From Methylobacterium sp. Leaf99 (GTDB lineage: Bacteria > Pseudomonadota > Alphaproteobacteria > Rhizobiales > Beijerinckiaceae): a stretch of 64,000 bases of DNA. Positions within the stretch are counted from its first letter, which is position 1, and the number at the start of each line of letters is the position of its first letter. A program made the translations under genes and the position numbers. Shown one piece after another: positions 46,501 to 55,597 of this stretch. The stretch is taken from the NCBI RefSeq assembly GCF_001422375.1, contig NZ_LMMU01000007.1:309859-373858 (forward strand), given 5' to 3'. The notes beneath the pieces are model-generated. The model was not told the origin of the DNA. It worked only from the letters and a program-made list of their open reading frames with translations, and made no database searches.

Positions 46501-46833
46501 GGCGTCTCCGGCGAGGCGGTGGCGGGCCTGCGGTTCAAGGCGTGGCAACCGGCCTCGTCGCTGCACCCGACGATTCCCGCGCACGCGCCCCTCACCATCG
46601 ACATCCTCGATGCCTGGAGCGGGCGGTCCCTCGGCGGCTGCCGCTATCACGTCAGCCATCCGGGCGGGCGCAACTACGAGACCTTCCCGGTCAACACCTA
46701 CGAGGCGGAGGGGCGCCGCCTCGCCCGCTTCCAGGCCCACGGCCACACCGCCGGCAGGATCGAGATGCCGGTGGAAGAGACCAATCGCGAGTTCCCCATG
46801 ACCCTCGATCTGCGGAGCCCGGGCCCGCGATGA
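43564..46833 (+). CDS. Transglutaminase-like / DUF2126 fusion protein
   Basis: A 1,089-residue cytoplasmic protein, usual length for the family. Starts with GTG behind GGGAG. An N-terminal beta domain (about 1-90, [20 protein letters not shown]) precedes a transglutaminase/peptidase core with Cys180 (SGSCRD), His229 (LHAWAEVY) and Asp245 (GLDATSG). The remaining 800 residues are DUF2126 (from about 300; [18 protein letters not shown]...[13 protein letters not shown]), a glutamine-synthetase/amidoligase-like domain by published prediction, as I recall. First gene of a three-gene operon; its stop overlaps the next start (ATGA). Predicted to cleave and/or form amide bonds in a small peptide; substrate unknown. 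Confidence 0.92.
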   Translation: MSIKAALHHVTHYTYDRPIALGPQVIRLRPAPHTRTAVPAYSLKVLPENHFINWQQDPNGNWLARLIFPEKTRELKIEVDLTADMSVINPFDFFVEDYAQARGFTYADDLTAELKPYLVLDDAMAPEVDDFLTRLPAEPNTVLFLVALNAQVAGEITYGVRMEPGVQTAAETLTLKSGSCRDSAWLMVQILRRLGMAARFVSGYLIQLVPDTTAVDGPVGTATDFTDLHAWAEVYLPGAGWIGLDATSGLLCGEGHIPLAATPHYNSAAPISGLAEPAEVEFGFEMTVTRVAEAPRITKPFSDEVWEAMDALGDRIDVDLAEQDVRLTMGGEPTFVSIDDFESAEWNAAAVGPTKRGLADKLIRRLRTRFAPGGMLHYGQGKWYPGESLPRWAFALYWRRDGVPVWKDAGLIAAEDGPRTANSTQAKALIDGVAARLGLGPYVFPAFEDPVYWTERRDELPVNVTTSEPMFPNPETNARMARVFERGLGEAAGYALPLASLPLGEDGAADRVWISEAWDFRRGHAFLTPGDSPVGYRLPLSSLPYVPSANYPYYQPQDPLEERDALPEGHPGTETVNGSGVTGVAVRTAFAVEPRDGVLHVFMPPLQRVDEYLELLGHLEAAAAALKQAVHIEGYEPPFDPRMNVIKVTPDPGVIEVNVHPAPSWRNAVTITTELYEDARQIRLGAQKFMTDGRHTGTGGGNHVVLGGATPNDSPFLRRPDLLKSLVLYWQRHPAMSYLFAGLYIGPTSQAPRMDEARHDGLYELEIAMAQVPKPDEPNIPRWLVDRIFRNILVDVTGNTHRSEICIDKLYSPDGPTGRLGLLEFRSFEMPPDPRMSLAQQLLLRAIVAWLWREPQEGGCVRWGTGLHDRFMLPHFLWADFLGVLEDLRAAGYDFDPAAFVAQREFRFPVFGTVEHGGVKLELRQALEPWHVLGEEGAIGGTVRYVDSSVERLQVKVEGFVPGRHVIACNGRRLPMTGTGVSGEAVAGLRFKAWQPASSLHPTIPAHAPLTIDILDAWSGRSLGGCRYHVSHPGGRNYETFPVNTYEAEGRRLARFQAHGHTAGRIEMPVEETNREFPMTLDLRSPGPR

Positions 46834-49349
46834 GTGATGCGGCCGAGGCGGAGGTCTCCGGGCGGGCGGAACGGCTGGCGCGCTGGACCTCCGGCTACCG
46901 GCCGCATCCGGGCGTGCCCGACGCGTTCATGGACGCGTCGGGCACGCCGCGCGCGGCCTGGACGCGGGTTCTCGACCGCCTCGGCGACCTCACCGAAGTG
47001 GACATCGCCGCCCGCTTCGTCTCGGCCGTGCGCCACATCCGCGACACCGGCATCTCGTACCGGATCTACGGCGACAAGCGCGATCACGCCTGGCCGCTGG
47101 GCTCCCTCCCCTTCGTGGTGGAGGCGGCCGACTGGCAGGATCTGAGTGCCGGCATCGTCGAGCGCGCCGAACTGATGGAGGCGATCCTCGCCGACATCTA
47201 CGGCCCCGGCCGCCTCGTGGCCGACGGGCTGCTCCCGGCCGCCGTCGTTGCCGGGAGCCCGGAATTCATGCGGCCCGTCGCCGGGATCGCGCCGCCGGGC
47301 GGGCGCTTCCTCAAGCTCTACGCCGCGGACGTCACGCGCGGGCCCGACGGGCGCTGGCAGGTCCTGGCCGACCGCACCCAGTCCCCCTCCGGTCCGGGCT
47401 ATGCCCTGGAGAACCGGATGGTGCTGACCCGCGCCTTCCCGGATCTCTACACCGATCTCCACGTCGAGCGCTTGGCCCCCTTCTTCCAGGCCTTCCGGCA
47501 GGGGCTGGCGCTCGGCGCGCAGCGCAGCGACCCGCGCATCTGCCTCCTCACCTCCGGGCCGTTCAGCTCGACCTATGTCGAGCAGGCGGTCCTCGCCCGC
47601 TATCTCGGCCTGCTCCTCGTCGAGGGCGACGACCTCGTGATGCAGGACGGGGCCCTGCACGTCCGCACCGTGTCGGGCCTGAAGCGGGCCGACGTCCTGT
47701 GGCGGCGCATCGATTCCGACTACGTCGATCCCCTCGAACTGAACCCCGCCTCCCGCCTCGGCGTGCCCGGCCTCATCGAGGGCCTGCGCAACGCCAGTCT
47801 CGTCGTCGGCAACATGCCGGGCTCCGGCATCCTCGAATCGGGCGCCCTCGCCGCCTACCTCCCGGGCATCGCCAAGCGGGTCCTCGGGGGCGAGCCGCGG
47901 CTGTCGGGCCCACGCACGTGGTGGTGCGGCGATCCCGACAGCCTCGCCCATGTGCGCGACAACCTGGACGCCCTGACCCTGCGGCCCGTGGCGACGCCGC
48001 CCAAGGGCATGGCCCGCGATGCGATCATGGGACCCCTCGCCTTCGGGGCCGACCGCGAACGCGTGGTCGCGGCCCTGCGCGACCGGCCGTTCGACTACGT
48101 CGCCCAGGAGCGTGCCCCCCTGGCGACCACGCCCGGCTGGGACCGGACCGGCGGCGCCCTGCGCCTCGTGCCCCGTCCCTTCGCCCTGCGGGTGTTCGCC
48201 GCCCTGACGCCGGACGGCTGGCGGGTGATGCCGGGCGGCTTCTGCCGCATCTCGGAGCGCGCCGACGTCGATCCCATCGAGATGCGCGCCGGCATCAAGG
48301 CCGCCGACGTGTGGATTCTGTCCGACGGGCCCGTCGAGTCGGTCCCCCTGATCCAGCCGGCCGCCCAGAAGGTCCGGCGGATCGCCGGCCACCTGCCCTC
48401 GCGGGCCGCCGACAACCTGTTCTGGTTCGGCCGCTACGTCGAGCGGGCGGAGGCGGTGATCCGCCTCGTGATCGCGCATCTCGGCAGCGTCGGCGCCGCC
48501 GTCATCACCGACCTGCCCGGCGACGCCAACTCGCCGACCTCCCTGCGCATCCGGGCCCTCCTCGACGAATGGGGTGCCATCTCCGCCCCGGACCTGCCCA
48601 CCGCCGCCCTGGCCCGGGAAGCCCTGAGCGGGCGCGAGGTCTACGGCTCGGCCCTCAGCCACGGCCTCTCCGCGCGGAGCAACGCCGCGATCCTGCGCGA
48701 ACGCCTCTCGGGCGAGGCCTGGCGGGTGCTCGCCGACCTCAAGGACATCCTCGATATCGGCACGGAGCGGGCCTATTCCGAGGCCGAACTCGTCGGCGTC
48801 GCCGAGCGGGCACTGGGCCTCATCGCCGCCCTGGCGGGGCTGGCCCAGGAGAACATGAACCGCACGGCCGGCTGGCACTTCGTCGATCTCGGGCGGCGCA
48901 TCGAGCGGGTGATCAACACCTGCGCCTTCGCGACGCGCTTCGTCGGCGACGGCGCCACCGCCGAGGATCTCGGCGTGATGCTGTCGCTCTGCGATTCGCA
49001 CATCGCCTTCGGCGCGCGCTACATGCAGGGGGCCGCCCTCGATCCCGTGCGCGACATGGTGCTCCTCGATCCGTTCAATCCCCGCTCCGTCGCCTTCCAG
49101 GTCGAGGCCATCGAGCGCCATCTCGCCAGCCTGCCGGTCCTGAGGGTCGACGGCCTGCCCGAGCCGCACCAGCGCCTCGCCGCCAAGCTGGCCGCGGAGT
49201 TCGCCACGGGCGAAGCGTCCGAGTTCGACGGAGCTGCCCTGGCGCGCCTGGAGAACGAGTTCGAGCACCTGGCCGACGCCATCGCGACCCGCTACTTCCC
49301 CAATGGCCCGCACGCCCTGCGGCCGGAAAAGCTCGTGGGTCTCGGGTGA
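46830..49349 (+). CDS. Circularly permuted ATP-grasp ligase fused to alpha-E domain
   Basis: An 839-residue protein. Residues about 40-480 form the circularly permuted ATP-grasp domain ([61 protein letters not shown]). Residues about 525-835 form the alpha-E helical domain, starting [19 protein letters not shown]. The two parts are separate genes in many bacteria and are fused here. The ATP-grasp part is predicted to ligate amino acids or peptides through acyl-phosphate chemistry. Overlaps both neighbours by 4 bp, so translation is tightly coupled. Confidence 0.92.
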   Translation: MSDAAEAEVSGRAERLARWTSGYRPHPGVPDAFMDASGTPRAAWTRVLDRLGDLTEVDIAARFVSAVRHIRDTGISYRIYGDKRDHAWPLGSLPFVVEAADWQDLSAGIVERAELMEAILADIYGPGRLVADGLLPAAVVAGSPEFMRPVAGIAPPGGRFLKLYAADVTRGPDGRWQVLADRTQSPSGPGYALENRMVLTRAFPDLYTDLHVERLAPFFQAFRQGLALGAQRSDPRICLLTSGPFSSTYVEQAVLARYLGLLLVEGDDLVMQDGALHVRTVSGLKRADVLWRRIDSDYVDPLELNPASRLGVPGLIEGLRNASLVVGNMPGSGILESGALAAYLPGIAKRVLGGEPRLSGPRTWWCGDPDSLAHVRDNLDALTLRPVATPPKGMARDAIMGPLAFGADRERVVAALRDRPFDYVAQERAPLATTPGWDRTGGALRLVPRPFALRVFAALTPDGWRVMPGGFCRISERADVDPIEMRAGIKAADVWILSDGPVESVPLIQPAAQKVRRIAGHLPSRAADNLFWFGRYVERAEAVIRLVIAHLGSVGAAVITDLPGDANSPTSLRIRALLDEWGAISAPDLPTAALAREALSGREVYGSALSHGLSARSNAAILRERLSGEAWRVLADLKDILDIGTERAYSEAELVGVAERALGLIAALAGLAQENMNRTAGWHFVDLGRRIERVINTCAFATRFVGDGATAEDLGVMLSLCDSHIAFGARYMQGAALDPVRDMVLLDPFNPRSVAFQVEAIERHLASLPVLRVDGLPEPHQRLAAKLAAEFATGEASEFDGAALARLENEFEHLADAIATRYFPNGPHALRPEKLVGLG

Positions 49350-50263
49350 TCTACACGCTGCGCCACCTCACCACCTACCGCTATGCCCGGCCCGTGCCGT
49401 TCGCCCGCTGCGGCCTGCGGCTGCGGCCGACGGACGGCGAGGGCCAGACGGTCCTGGAGAGTATCCTCGCGATCTCGCCCGAGCCGCGCCAGCGCGTGGT
49501 GCGCCGCGACTATTTCGGCCTCGACGTGGTGGCGGTGACCATCGACACGCCCCACACGGAGCTGCGCGTGGAATCGCTGTCGCGGGTCCTCGTCGAGCGC
49601 CCGCCCCTGCCCGATCCCGAATCCGGCCCGTCCTGGGAGCGGGTGCGCGACGACGCCCTGGCCCGGCGGTCCCTCGCCCCCGACGCGCCGGTGCACTACC
49701 TGTTTCCGAGCATCCGCGTGCCCCTCGCTCCCGAGGTGACGGACTACGCGCGCGCGAGCTTCCCGCCCGGACGCAGCGCCTTTGGCGGCGCCTTCGACCT
49801 CATGCTGCGCATCCGGGCCGATTTCCGGTTCGATGCCAAGGCGACCTCCGTGCGGACGCCCCTGGCCGAATCCTTCGCCCTGCGGGCGGGCGTCTGCCAG
49901 GATTTTGCCCACATCATGATCGCGGGCCTGCGCGGCCTCGGTATTCCGGCCGCCTATGTCAGCGGCTATCTCCGGACGATTCCCCCCGTGGGACGCCCGC
50001 GCCTGCGCGGGGCGGATGCCAGCCACGCCTGGGTCTCGGTCTGGTGCGGCGAGGGCTGGATCGGCCTCGACCCCACCAACGGAATCGGCATGTGCGACGA
50101 CCACATCGTCGTGGCGCGCGGGCGCGACTACACCGACGTCTCGCCCATCGACGGGATCGTCTCCTCCTCCGGCGCGCAGAAGCTGAAGGTCGAGGTCGAC
50201 GTGGTACCGGACGGCGAGCCGATGCCCGAGCACGCCCCGGCCGTGGAGGCGGAGCCGGCCTGA
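49346..50263 (+). CDS. Transglutaminase-like protease/amidase
   Basis: A 305-residue protein with GTG start overlapping the upstream stop (GTGA). N-terminal beta region (about 1-95, LRHLTTYRYARPVPFARCGLR) and a papain-like transglutaminase core with Cys184 (RAGVCQDFAH), His227 (ASHAWVSVW) and Asp242 (GLDPTNG). No signal peptide. It is the third gene of the ATP-grasp operon and probably acts with the other two on an unknown peptide. Confidence 0.92.
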   Translation: MIYTLRHLTTYRYARPVPFARCGLRLRPTDGEGQTVLESILAISPEPRQRVVRRDYFGLDVVAVTIDTPHTELRVESLSRVLVERPPLPDPESGPSWERVRDDALARRSLAPDAPVHYLFPSIRVPLAPEVTDYARASFPPGRSAFGGAFDLMLRIRADFRFDAKATSVRTPLAESFALRAGVCQDFAHIMIAGLRGLGIPAAYVSGYLRTIPPVGRPRLRGADASHAWVSVWCGEGWIGLDPTNGIGMCDDHIVVARGRDYTDVSPIDGIVSSSGAQKLKVEVDVVPDGEPMPEHAPAVEAEPA

Positions 50264-50379
50264 GCCCCCGTCGTCGAACCGCCGCGGGCGCATGGACAGG
50301 CGCGCCCCCCATGGCTTAAGCGCGGCTTGCGTCGGGAGGGCTGTCAGCGCGGCTCGCGTCCCGGCGGACGTCCGGTGGA

Positions 50380-50667
50380 GTGGGAACCTTGGTCGAGACA
50401 CAGGACGGTGCGTCGCTCGACGACGCACGTGCGGCGATCCGCGCCTTCATCCTCGGGCGCAGTCCCGGCCTCGCGCCGGAAGCCGTCACCGGGCAGACTT
50501 CCCTGGTGACCAGCGACGCCCTCGATTCCATCGGCGTCCTCGACCTGATGATGGAGCTCGGCGACCGCTTCGGCTTCGAGATCGAAGAGGACGCGTTCGC
50601 CGTCGAACATTTCGAGAGCATCGACGCCCTGGCGGCCTACGTCGTGTCGAAGCGGCACCAAGCCTGA
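50380..50667 (+). CDS. Acyl carrier protein
   Basis: A 95-residue carrier protein with GTG start (TTG at 50389 is an alternative). Phosphopantetheine attachment is predicted at Ser50 in DALDSIGVLDL. The acidic helices (MMELGDRFGFEIEEDAF) are typical. It is not in a fatty-acid operon but 15 bp before an AMP-forming ligase, so it likely carries a dedicated acyl or aminoacyl group for that enzyme. This ACP-ligase-decarboxylase trio resembles accessory genes of exosortase A loci. Confidence 0.88.
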   Translation: MGTLVETQDGASLDDARAAIRAFILGRSPGLAPEAVTGQTSLVTSDALDSIGVLDLMMELGDRFGFEIEEDAFAVEHFESIDALAAYVVSKRHQA

Positions 50668-50682
50668 CGCCATGAGGACCCC

Positions 50683-52185
50683 ATGAGCGCGCCGACGCAC
50701 GTCCGGGACCTGCTCGACGGGCCGGCCGGCGACCGCATCGCCCTCGTGGCCGGCGCGGAGCACCTGACCTATTCCGGCTTCCGCACCCGCGTCGCGGCCC
50801 TGGCGGACCGGTTGATCGGGGCCGGCATCGAGCCGGGCGACCGGGTCGCGGTCTGGCTGCCGAAATCCATCGGCGAATGCGTGGCCCTGTTCGCCGTCGC
50901 GCGGGCCGGCGGCGCCTTCGTGCCCATCCATCCGAGCCTGCGCCCGGCCCAGGTGCGCCACATCGTCGAGGATTGCGGCGCGCGCGCCCTGGTGACCGAC
51001 GCCCACCTCCGCGCCACCCTGGGCGAGAGCCTCGCGGTGGAATTCGAGGCGCCGGGGAGCGAGGATGCCCTCCTGCTCCTCACCCTGGAGCGCCGGGACG
51101 GACCCGCTCCGCCGACCGATCTCGCGGCGATCCTCTACACCTCGGGCTCGACGGGTTTGCCCAAGGGGGTGATGCTCTCCCACGCCAACCTCCTCGCCGG
51201 CACCCGCATCGTTCGGACCTACCTGGGCCTCACGCCGGACGAGCGCATCCTGTCGGTGCTGCCCCTCGCCTTCGATTACGGCCTGAACCAGCTCCTCACC
51301 GCCGTCGAGCAGGGCGCCCGCCTCGTCCTCCTCGATGTCCGGTTCGGCGACGAGGTGGTGCGCGCCATCGAGACCCACGGGATCACCGGGCTCGCCGGGG
51401 TGCCGACCCTGTGGACCCTCCTGACGCGGGCGGCCCCCCGTCTGGCCACGGCCGATCTGGCGAGCCTGCGCTACCTCACCAATTCCGGCGGCGCCGTGCC
51501 CGTGGAGACCGTCGCGCGCCTGCGCCGCGCCCTGCCGCGGACCGACATCGTCCTGATGTACGGGCTCACGGAAGCGTTTCGCTCGACCTGGCTTCCCCCC
51601 GGCGAGCTCGACGCCCGGCCCGGCTCCATGGGGCGCGCCATCCCGGAGACCGAGATTTTCGCCGTCGCCGCCGACGGCCGGCGCACGCGGCCGGGCGAGC
51701 CCGGCATCCTGATGCATCGCGGCCCCACCGTGTCCCTCGGCTACTGGAACCGGCCCGAGGACACCGCCCGGGTGCTCGTGCCCGATCCCCGCGCCCCCGG
51801 CGGCCCGCCCCTGTGCCGCTCGGGCGACATCGTGGTCGAGGACGAGGCCGGCTACTTCACCTTCGTCGGGCGCGACGACGCCATGATCAAGACGTCGGGG
51901 TTTCGCGTCAGCCCGGGCGAGGTCGAGGCGGCCCTGATGGCGACGGGCGCCTTCCGGGCCGTCGCGGTCATCGGCCTGCCCGACGCGAGCCTCGGGCAGC
52001 GCATCCACGCCGTCGTCATCCCCGCCGAGGGCGGCCCGACGCCGGAGGCGGCCCTCCGGTCCCTGCGCGAGACCCTGGCGCCGCACCTGGTGCCCCGCTC
52101 CGTCGAGGCGGTGGCGTCGCTTGCCGTCACCCCCAACGGCAAGGTCGATTACAAGCGCCTCGCCGCGGAGCGCCGGGATGCCTGA
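50683..52185 (+). CDS. AMP-forming acyl ligase (exosortase A system-associated type)
   Basis: A 500-residue adenylating enzyme. The phosphate-binding loop is YTSGSTGLPKGV (about residues 151-162). YGLTE lies near residue 290, RSGDIVVED near 380, and the C-terminal catalytic Lys is in TPNGKVDYKR. It should activate a carboxylic acid as acyl-AMP and transfer it to the adjacent ACP or CoA. The substrate cannot be read from sequence. Overlaps the next gene by 8 bp. The family name is by resemblance to ligases found in exosortase A clusters. Confidence 0.85.
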   Translation: MSAPTHVRDLLDGPAGDRIALVAGAEHLTYSGFRTRVAALADRLIGAGIEPGDRVAVWLPKSIGECVALFAVARAGGAFVPIHPSLRPAQVRHIVEDCGARALVTDAHLRATLGESLAVEFEAPGSEDALLLLTLERRDGPAPPTDLAAILYTSGSTGLPKGVMLSHANLLAGTRIVRTYLGLTPDERILSVLPLAFDYGLNQLLTAVEQGARLVLLDVRFGDEVVRAIETHGITGLAGVPTLWTLLTRAAPRLATADLASLRYLTNSGGAVPVETVARLRRALPRTDIVLMYGLTEAFRSTWLPPGELDARPGSMGRAIPETEIFAVAADGRRTRPGEPGILMHRGPTVSLGYWNRPEDTARVLVPDPRAPGGPPLCRSGDIVVEDEAGYFTFVGRDDAMIKTSGFRVSPGEVEAALMATGAFRAVAVIGLPDASLGQRIHAVVIPAEGGPTPEAALRSLRETLAPHLVPRSVEAVASLAVTPNGKVDYKRLAAERRDA

Positions 52186-53479
52186 GGCCGACGACCTCGC
52201 CCGACGCCTGATCGCGGAAAACTTTTCCCGCCTGGACGGGGCGATCCGCGTCGGCGGCCTCGCTCTGGCCGACCTCGCCCGGACCCACGGCACGCCCCTC
52301 TTCGTCTACGACGCCGCCCTCATGCGCCGGGCCTACCGCGCCCTGTCGCGGGCCGTCGCGGGCTTCGCGACGGTGGACTACTCCGTCAAGGCCAACCCGT
52401 GCCCGGCGGTGATCCGCGTGTTCGCCGACGAGGGCGCCGGCGCCGAGATCGCCTCGGGCGCCGAGTTCGCCGCGGCCCTGGCCGCTGGCGTCGCGCCGCA
52501 AAAGATCCTGTTCGCCGGGCCGGGCAAGAGCGACGCCGATCTCGACCGGGTCGTGGCCGGCGGCATCGGCGAGATCCACCTGGAGAATATCGAGGAGATG
52601 GCGCGGGTCGCCGCCGCCGCCGCGCGTCACGGGCGGCGCGCGGCCGTGGCGATCCGGGTCAATCCGGGGCCGGACGCCCAGGGCGGCGCCATGCGGATGG
52701 GGGGCAAGCCCTCGCCCTTCGGCTTCGACGAGGAAGAACTCGACGCCGTCGTCGACCGGGTCGCGGCCGAGCCGCACCTGCGCCTGACCGGCCTCCACCT
52801 CTTCGCCGGAACGCAGGGGCTGTCGGCGGCCGTGCTCCTCGGGCAATGGGCCTACGGTTTGCGACTGGCGTCCCGGGCCGCCGCACGGATCGGGCGCCCC
52901 CTCGACACCGTCGATCTCGGCGGCGGCCTCGGCATCCCGTACTTTGCCGGGGACGCGGCCCTCGACCTCGACGCGATCCACGCCGGCATCCCGGCCCTGC
53001 GGGCGACGGTCGACGCCGATGCCGGCCTCGCCGGCGCCCGCATCGTCCTGGAGCCGGGACGCTATCTCGTCGGGCCCGCCGGCCTCTACGTGGCGCGGGT
53101 GCGGGCGGTGAAGATCTCGCGCGGGCAGCGCTTCGTGATCACGGATGGCGGCATGCACCATCACCTCGCCGCCTCGGGCAACCTCGGACAGATCGTCAAG
53201 CGCGACTATCCGGTGGTCGCCGTCGTGGAGCCCGCGGATTCCGTGCGCACGCCCGCCGCCGTGGTCGGGCCCCTCTGTACGCCCCTCGACATGCTGGCCC
53301 GCGCCGCTCCCCTGCCCGACCTCGCCGCCGGCGACCTCGTCGCCGTGCTGCAATCGGGCGCCTACGGCCTCACCGCGAGCCCGACGGGTTTTCTCAGTCA
53401 CCCGCTGCCGGCCGAGATCCTGGTCGATGGCGGGCGGGCGACGGCGATCGGGCCGTGGCGGCCCGGGGTGGATGCCTAG
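52178..53479 (+). CDS. Type III PLP-dependent decarboxylase (exosortase A system-associated type)
   Basis: A 433-residue fold-III enzyme of the ornithine/diaminopimelate decarboxylase class. PLP Lys71 (DYSVKANP), FAGPGKSD (about residue 111), [17 protein letters not shown] (about 156-172) and the late GPLCTPLD with the catalytic Cys. LysA enzymes share this fold, but the FAGPGK and MRMGG(x)PFGFD context fits the exosortase-A-associated decarboxylases better. It would decarboxylate an amino acid, perhaps bound to the ACP. It ends in a 4-bp tail-to-tail overlap with mntR. Confidence 0.85.
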   Translation: MPEADDLARRLIAENFSRLDGAIRVGGLALADLARTHGTPLFVYDAALMRRAYRALSRAVAGFATVDYSVKANPCPAVIRVFADEGAGAEIASGAEFAAALAAGVAPQKILFAGPGKSDADLDRVVAGGIGEIHLENIEEMARVAAAAARHGRRAAVAIRVNPGPDAQGGAMRMGGKPSPFGFDEEELDAVVDRVAAEPHLRLTGLHLFAGTQGLSAAVLLGQWAYGLRLASRAAARIGRPLDTVDLGGGLGIPYFAGDAALDLDAIHAGIPALRATVDADAGLAGARIVLEPGRYLVGPAGLYVARVRAVKISRGQRFVITDGGMHHHLAASGNLGQIVKRDYPVVAVVEPADSVRTPAAVVGPLCTPLDMLARAAPLPDLAAGDLVAVLQSGAYGLTASPTGFLSHPLPAEILVDGGRATAIGPWRPGVDA

Positions 53480-53928
53480 GATTTGCTTTCCGAAAACAGC
53501 CGGAAGGCTTCGAGGGTCTCGGCGCTCACATGGTGCTCGATGCCCTCGGCATCGCGCCGGGCCGTCTCGGCGCTGACCCCGAGGGCGCACAGGAATTTCT
53601 CGACGATGCGGTGGCGCTCGCGGCTCTGGACGGCGAGGGCCTGGCCGGCCGCCGTGAGGAACACGCCGCGATAGGGCCGCTGCTGGACGAAGCCATCCTC
53701 GACGAGGCGCTTGAGCATCTTGGCCACGGTGGGTTGGGCCACGCCGAGGCGGGCGGCGATGTCGACCTGGCGTGCCTCGCCGCCGTCGCCGATGAGATCG
53801 GCGATGAGTTCGACGTAATCCTCCACCAGCTCCAGACGTCGCGCTTCGCGCGCCTGGCGAAAGCTCTCCACGTGCACGTCGGGATCGACGAGGGGGGACG
53901 CGGGATCGGATCGCGACGAATCCTGCAT
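53476..53928 (-). CDS. mntR: Manganese-responsive regulator MntR (DtxR family)
   Basis: A 150-residue metalloregulator. The winged HTH spans about residues 22-85 ([37 protein letters not shown]). The metal-binding dimerisation region includes [15 protein letters not shown] and [15 protein letters not shown], with the Glu/His ligand pattern of the family. Length matches E. coli MntR. The ATG at 53928 is preferred over a longer frame with an Arg/Pro-rich, unlikely N-terminus. No mntH lies nearby. It is embedded, in opposite orientation, in the acyl/PLP/flippase cluster. Confidence 0.88.
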   Translation of the reverse strand: MQDSSRSDPASPLVDPDVHVESFRQAREARRLELVEDYVELIADLIGDGGEARQVDIAARLGVAQPTVAKMLKRLVEDGFVQQRPYRGVFLTAAGQALAVQSRERHRIVEKFLCALGVSAETARRDAEGIEHHVSAETLEAFRLFSESKS

Positions 53929-54184
53929 GTGACCGGCCGTCTCCCTTCCCGCGGGCGCACCGGATCGGCGCTCGCACCCGGCTGTGTAGCGAAGCCGGAC
54001 CGCGAAAGGGACCCCCTTCGGCTGAGGGCCCCGGCCGTGTTGACGCCTCGGCAACGGCCGCATGCTAGGTCTTTGCCACCGCCTCGGCCAAGGGGCGGCG
54101 GCGCGGACTCAAGCGAAAGTTGCACGTGAACGCGACGCGATCCCCCCTCGGTCCGGGACGTGACCCGCCCCCGGCGGCCCGGCT

Positions 54185-55597
54185 TTGATCGCCCGCCACA
54201 CCCTGACCTATGTCGGCTCGCGCGGGGTGGCCGCGGCCCTCAACATGGCGTCCCTCGCGGTCTTCACCCGGCTCGCCCCGGCGGAGGCCTATGGCGGCTA
54301 CCTGCTGATCCTGTCCTGGGCCCTGGTCCTCTACGGCGCCACCTGCCAGTGGCCGAAATTCTCATTCTTCGCCCTCTACGACGAGGCCCGCGCGCCGGAT
54401 CAGGTCGGTACGGTGGTGCGCCTCCTCGGGGCGATGATCGGGCTCGCCGCCCTGGCCGCCGCCCTCGGCGCCTGGCTCGGGATCGTCGCGCCCGCCGCCG
54501 CCGCCGCCATCGTGGCGGCGGTCCTCGGCATGATGGTGTTCGAGGGGGCCTGCGAGATCGCCCGCACCCGTCTCGAAGTCGGCGCGGTCGCCTCCGCCAT
54601 CGTCCTGCGCGCCGTCCTCGTCCTCGGCCTCGGCAGCGGCGTCCTTCTCCTCACCGGCCACGCCGTCGATCTGCTCCTCGCCACGGCGCTCGCCAACGTG
54701 CTGGCGGCCGTGCCGCCCCTCGCCGCCCTCGGATCGCTCCTGCGCGGGCGCGGCAGCTGGGCGGAGGCCCGTCGCCTCGTCGCCTATGGCTGGCCCCTGG
54801 TCCTGTCCTTCGCCGCCGCGGCCCTGGCCCAGACCATCGACCGTCTCATCATCGGCCAGAGCGTCGGCGTGGCCGAACTCGGCGCCTACGGGGCCTTCTC
54901 GGACTTCCTGCGCCAGAGCTTCGTCGTGTTCGGCGACAGCATCGCCCTGGCCCTCGTCTCCATCGCCAAGCGCGAGGCCCGTGACGGCGGGATGGCGGCC
55001 GCCCGGCCCGTCCTCGAAGGGGCCGCCCGCCTGATGGCCCTCATCGCGGCCTTCGGGGCTGTGTTCTTCCTCGCCTTCGACGACCTCGTCGTCGCCGTGC
55101 TGCTCGGGCCCGACTACCGGGCCGCCGCCCTCGGCGTCGCGCCCCTGCTCGTGGCCGCCAGCGTCTTCCTGATGCTGCGGTCGTACTATTTCGGGCAGAT
55201 CATCTACTTCTCGGCGTCGAGCCGCCTCGATGCCGTCGCCTCCGTCACCCTCCTGGTCGCCATTAGCGGCCTCTCGGCCGTGCTGATCCCACCCTACGGC
55301 ATCACCGGGGCGGCCATCGCCGTGGTACTCGGACAGGCGCTGGCCTGCCTCGTCTTCGTCTTCGGCGACCGCACCGGCCTGCGCATGCCGGTGCCCTGGC
55401 GCGATGTCGCGACCATCGGAGCCACCGCCCTCGCCTGCCGGATCGCCATCGCGTGGATCGAGGCGTCGGGCGCCGGACGCACGGCCACGTCCGTCGCCGT
55501 CGAACTCGCCCTCCTCGGGCTCGGCGTCGGCGCCATGGCGTGGCGCTTCGACATCCTCGGGGTCGCCGGCCTGCTCCGGCGCCGGCGCGCGGCCTGA
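54185..55597 (+). CDS. Polysaccharide/lipid-linked oligosaccharide flippase (MATE/Wzx-like)
   Basis: A 470-residue polytopic protein with about 12-14 hydrophobic helices. The start IARHTLTYVGSRGVAAALNMASLAVFTRL and central DRLIIGQSVGVAELGAYGAFSD fit the polysaccharide synthase/Wzx branch of the MOP superfamily. Start uncertain (TTG at 54185, weak ribosome site). It overlaps the next gene by one base (TGATG). Likely moves a lipid-linked glycan to the periplasm; the glycan is unknown because no glycosyltransferases are in the window. Confidence 0.85.
   Translation: MIARHTLTYVGSRGVAAALNMASLAVFTRLAPAEAYGGYLLILSWALVLYGATCQWPKFSFFALYDEARAPDQVGTVVRLLGAMIGLAALAAALGAWLGIVAPAAAAAIVAAVLGMMVFEGACEIARTRLEVGAVASAIVLRAVLVLGLGSGVLLLTGHAVDLLLATALANVLAAVPPLAALGSLLRGRGSWAEARRLVAYGWPLVLSFAAAALAQTIDRLIIGQSVGVAELGAYGAFSDFLRQSFVVFGDSIALALVSIAKREARDGGMAAARPVLEGAARLMALIAAFGAVFFLAFDDLVVAVLLGPDYRAAALGVAPLLVAASVFLMLRSYYFGQIIYFSASSRLDAVASVTLLVAISGLSAVLIPPYGITGAAIAVVLGQALACLVFVFGDRTGLRMPVPWRDVATIGATALACRIAIAWIEASGAGRTATSVAVELALLGLGVGAMAWRFDILGVAGLLRRRRAA

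Noticed and set aside
42031..46746. A 1,571-codon open frame on the minus strand overlapping the transglutaminase-DUF2126 gene
   Set aside because: Only its first-named end encodes the real metallopeptidase (42031-43191). The rest is antisense to a gene with clear domains and is a high-GC artefact.
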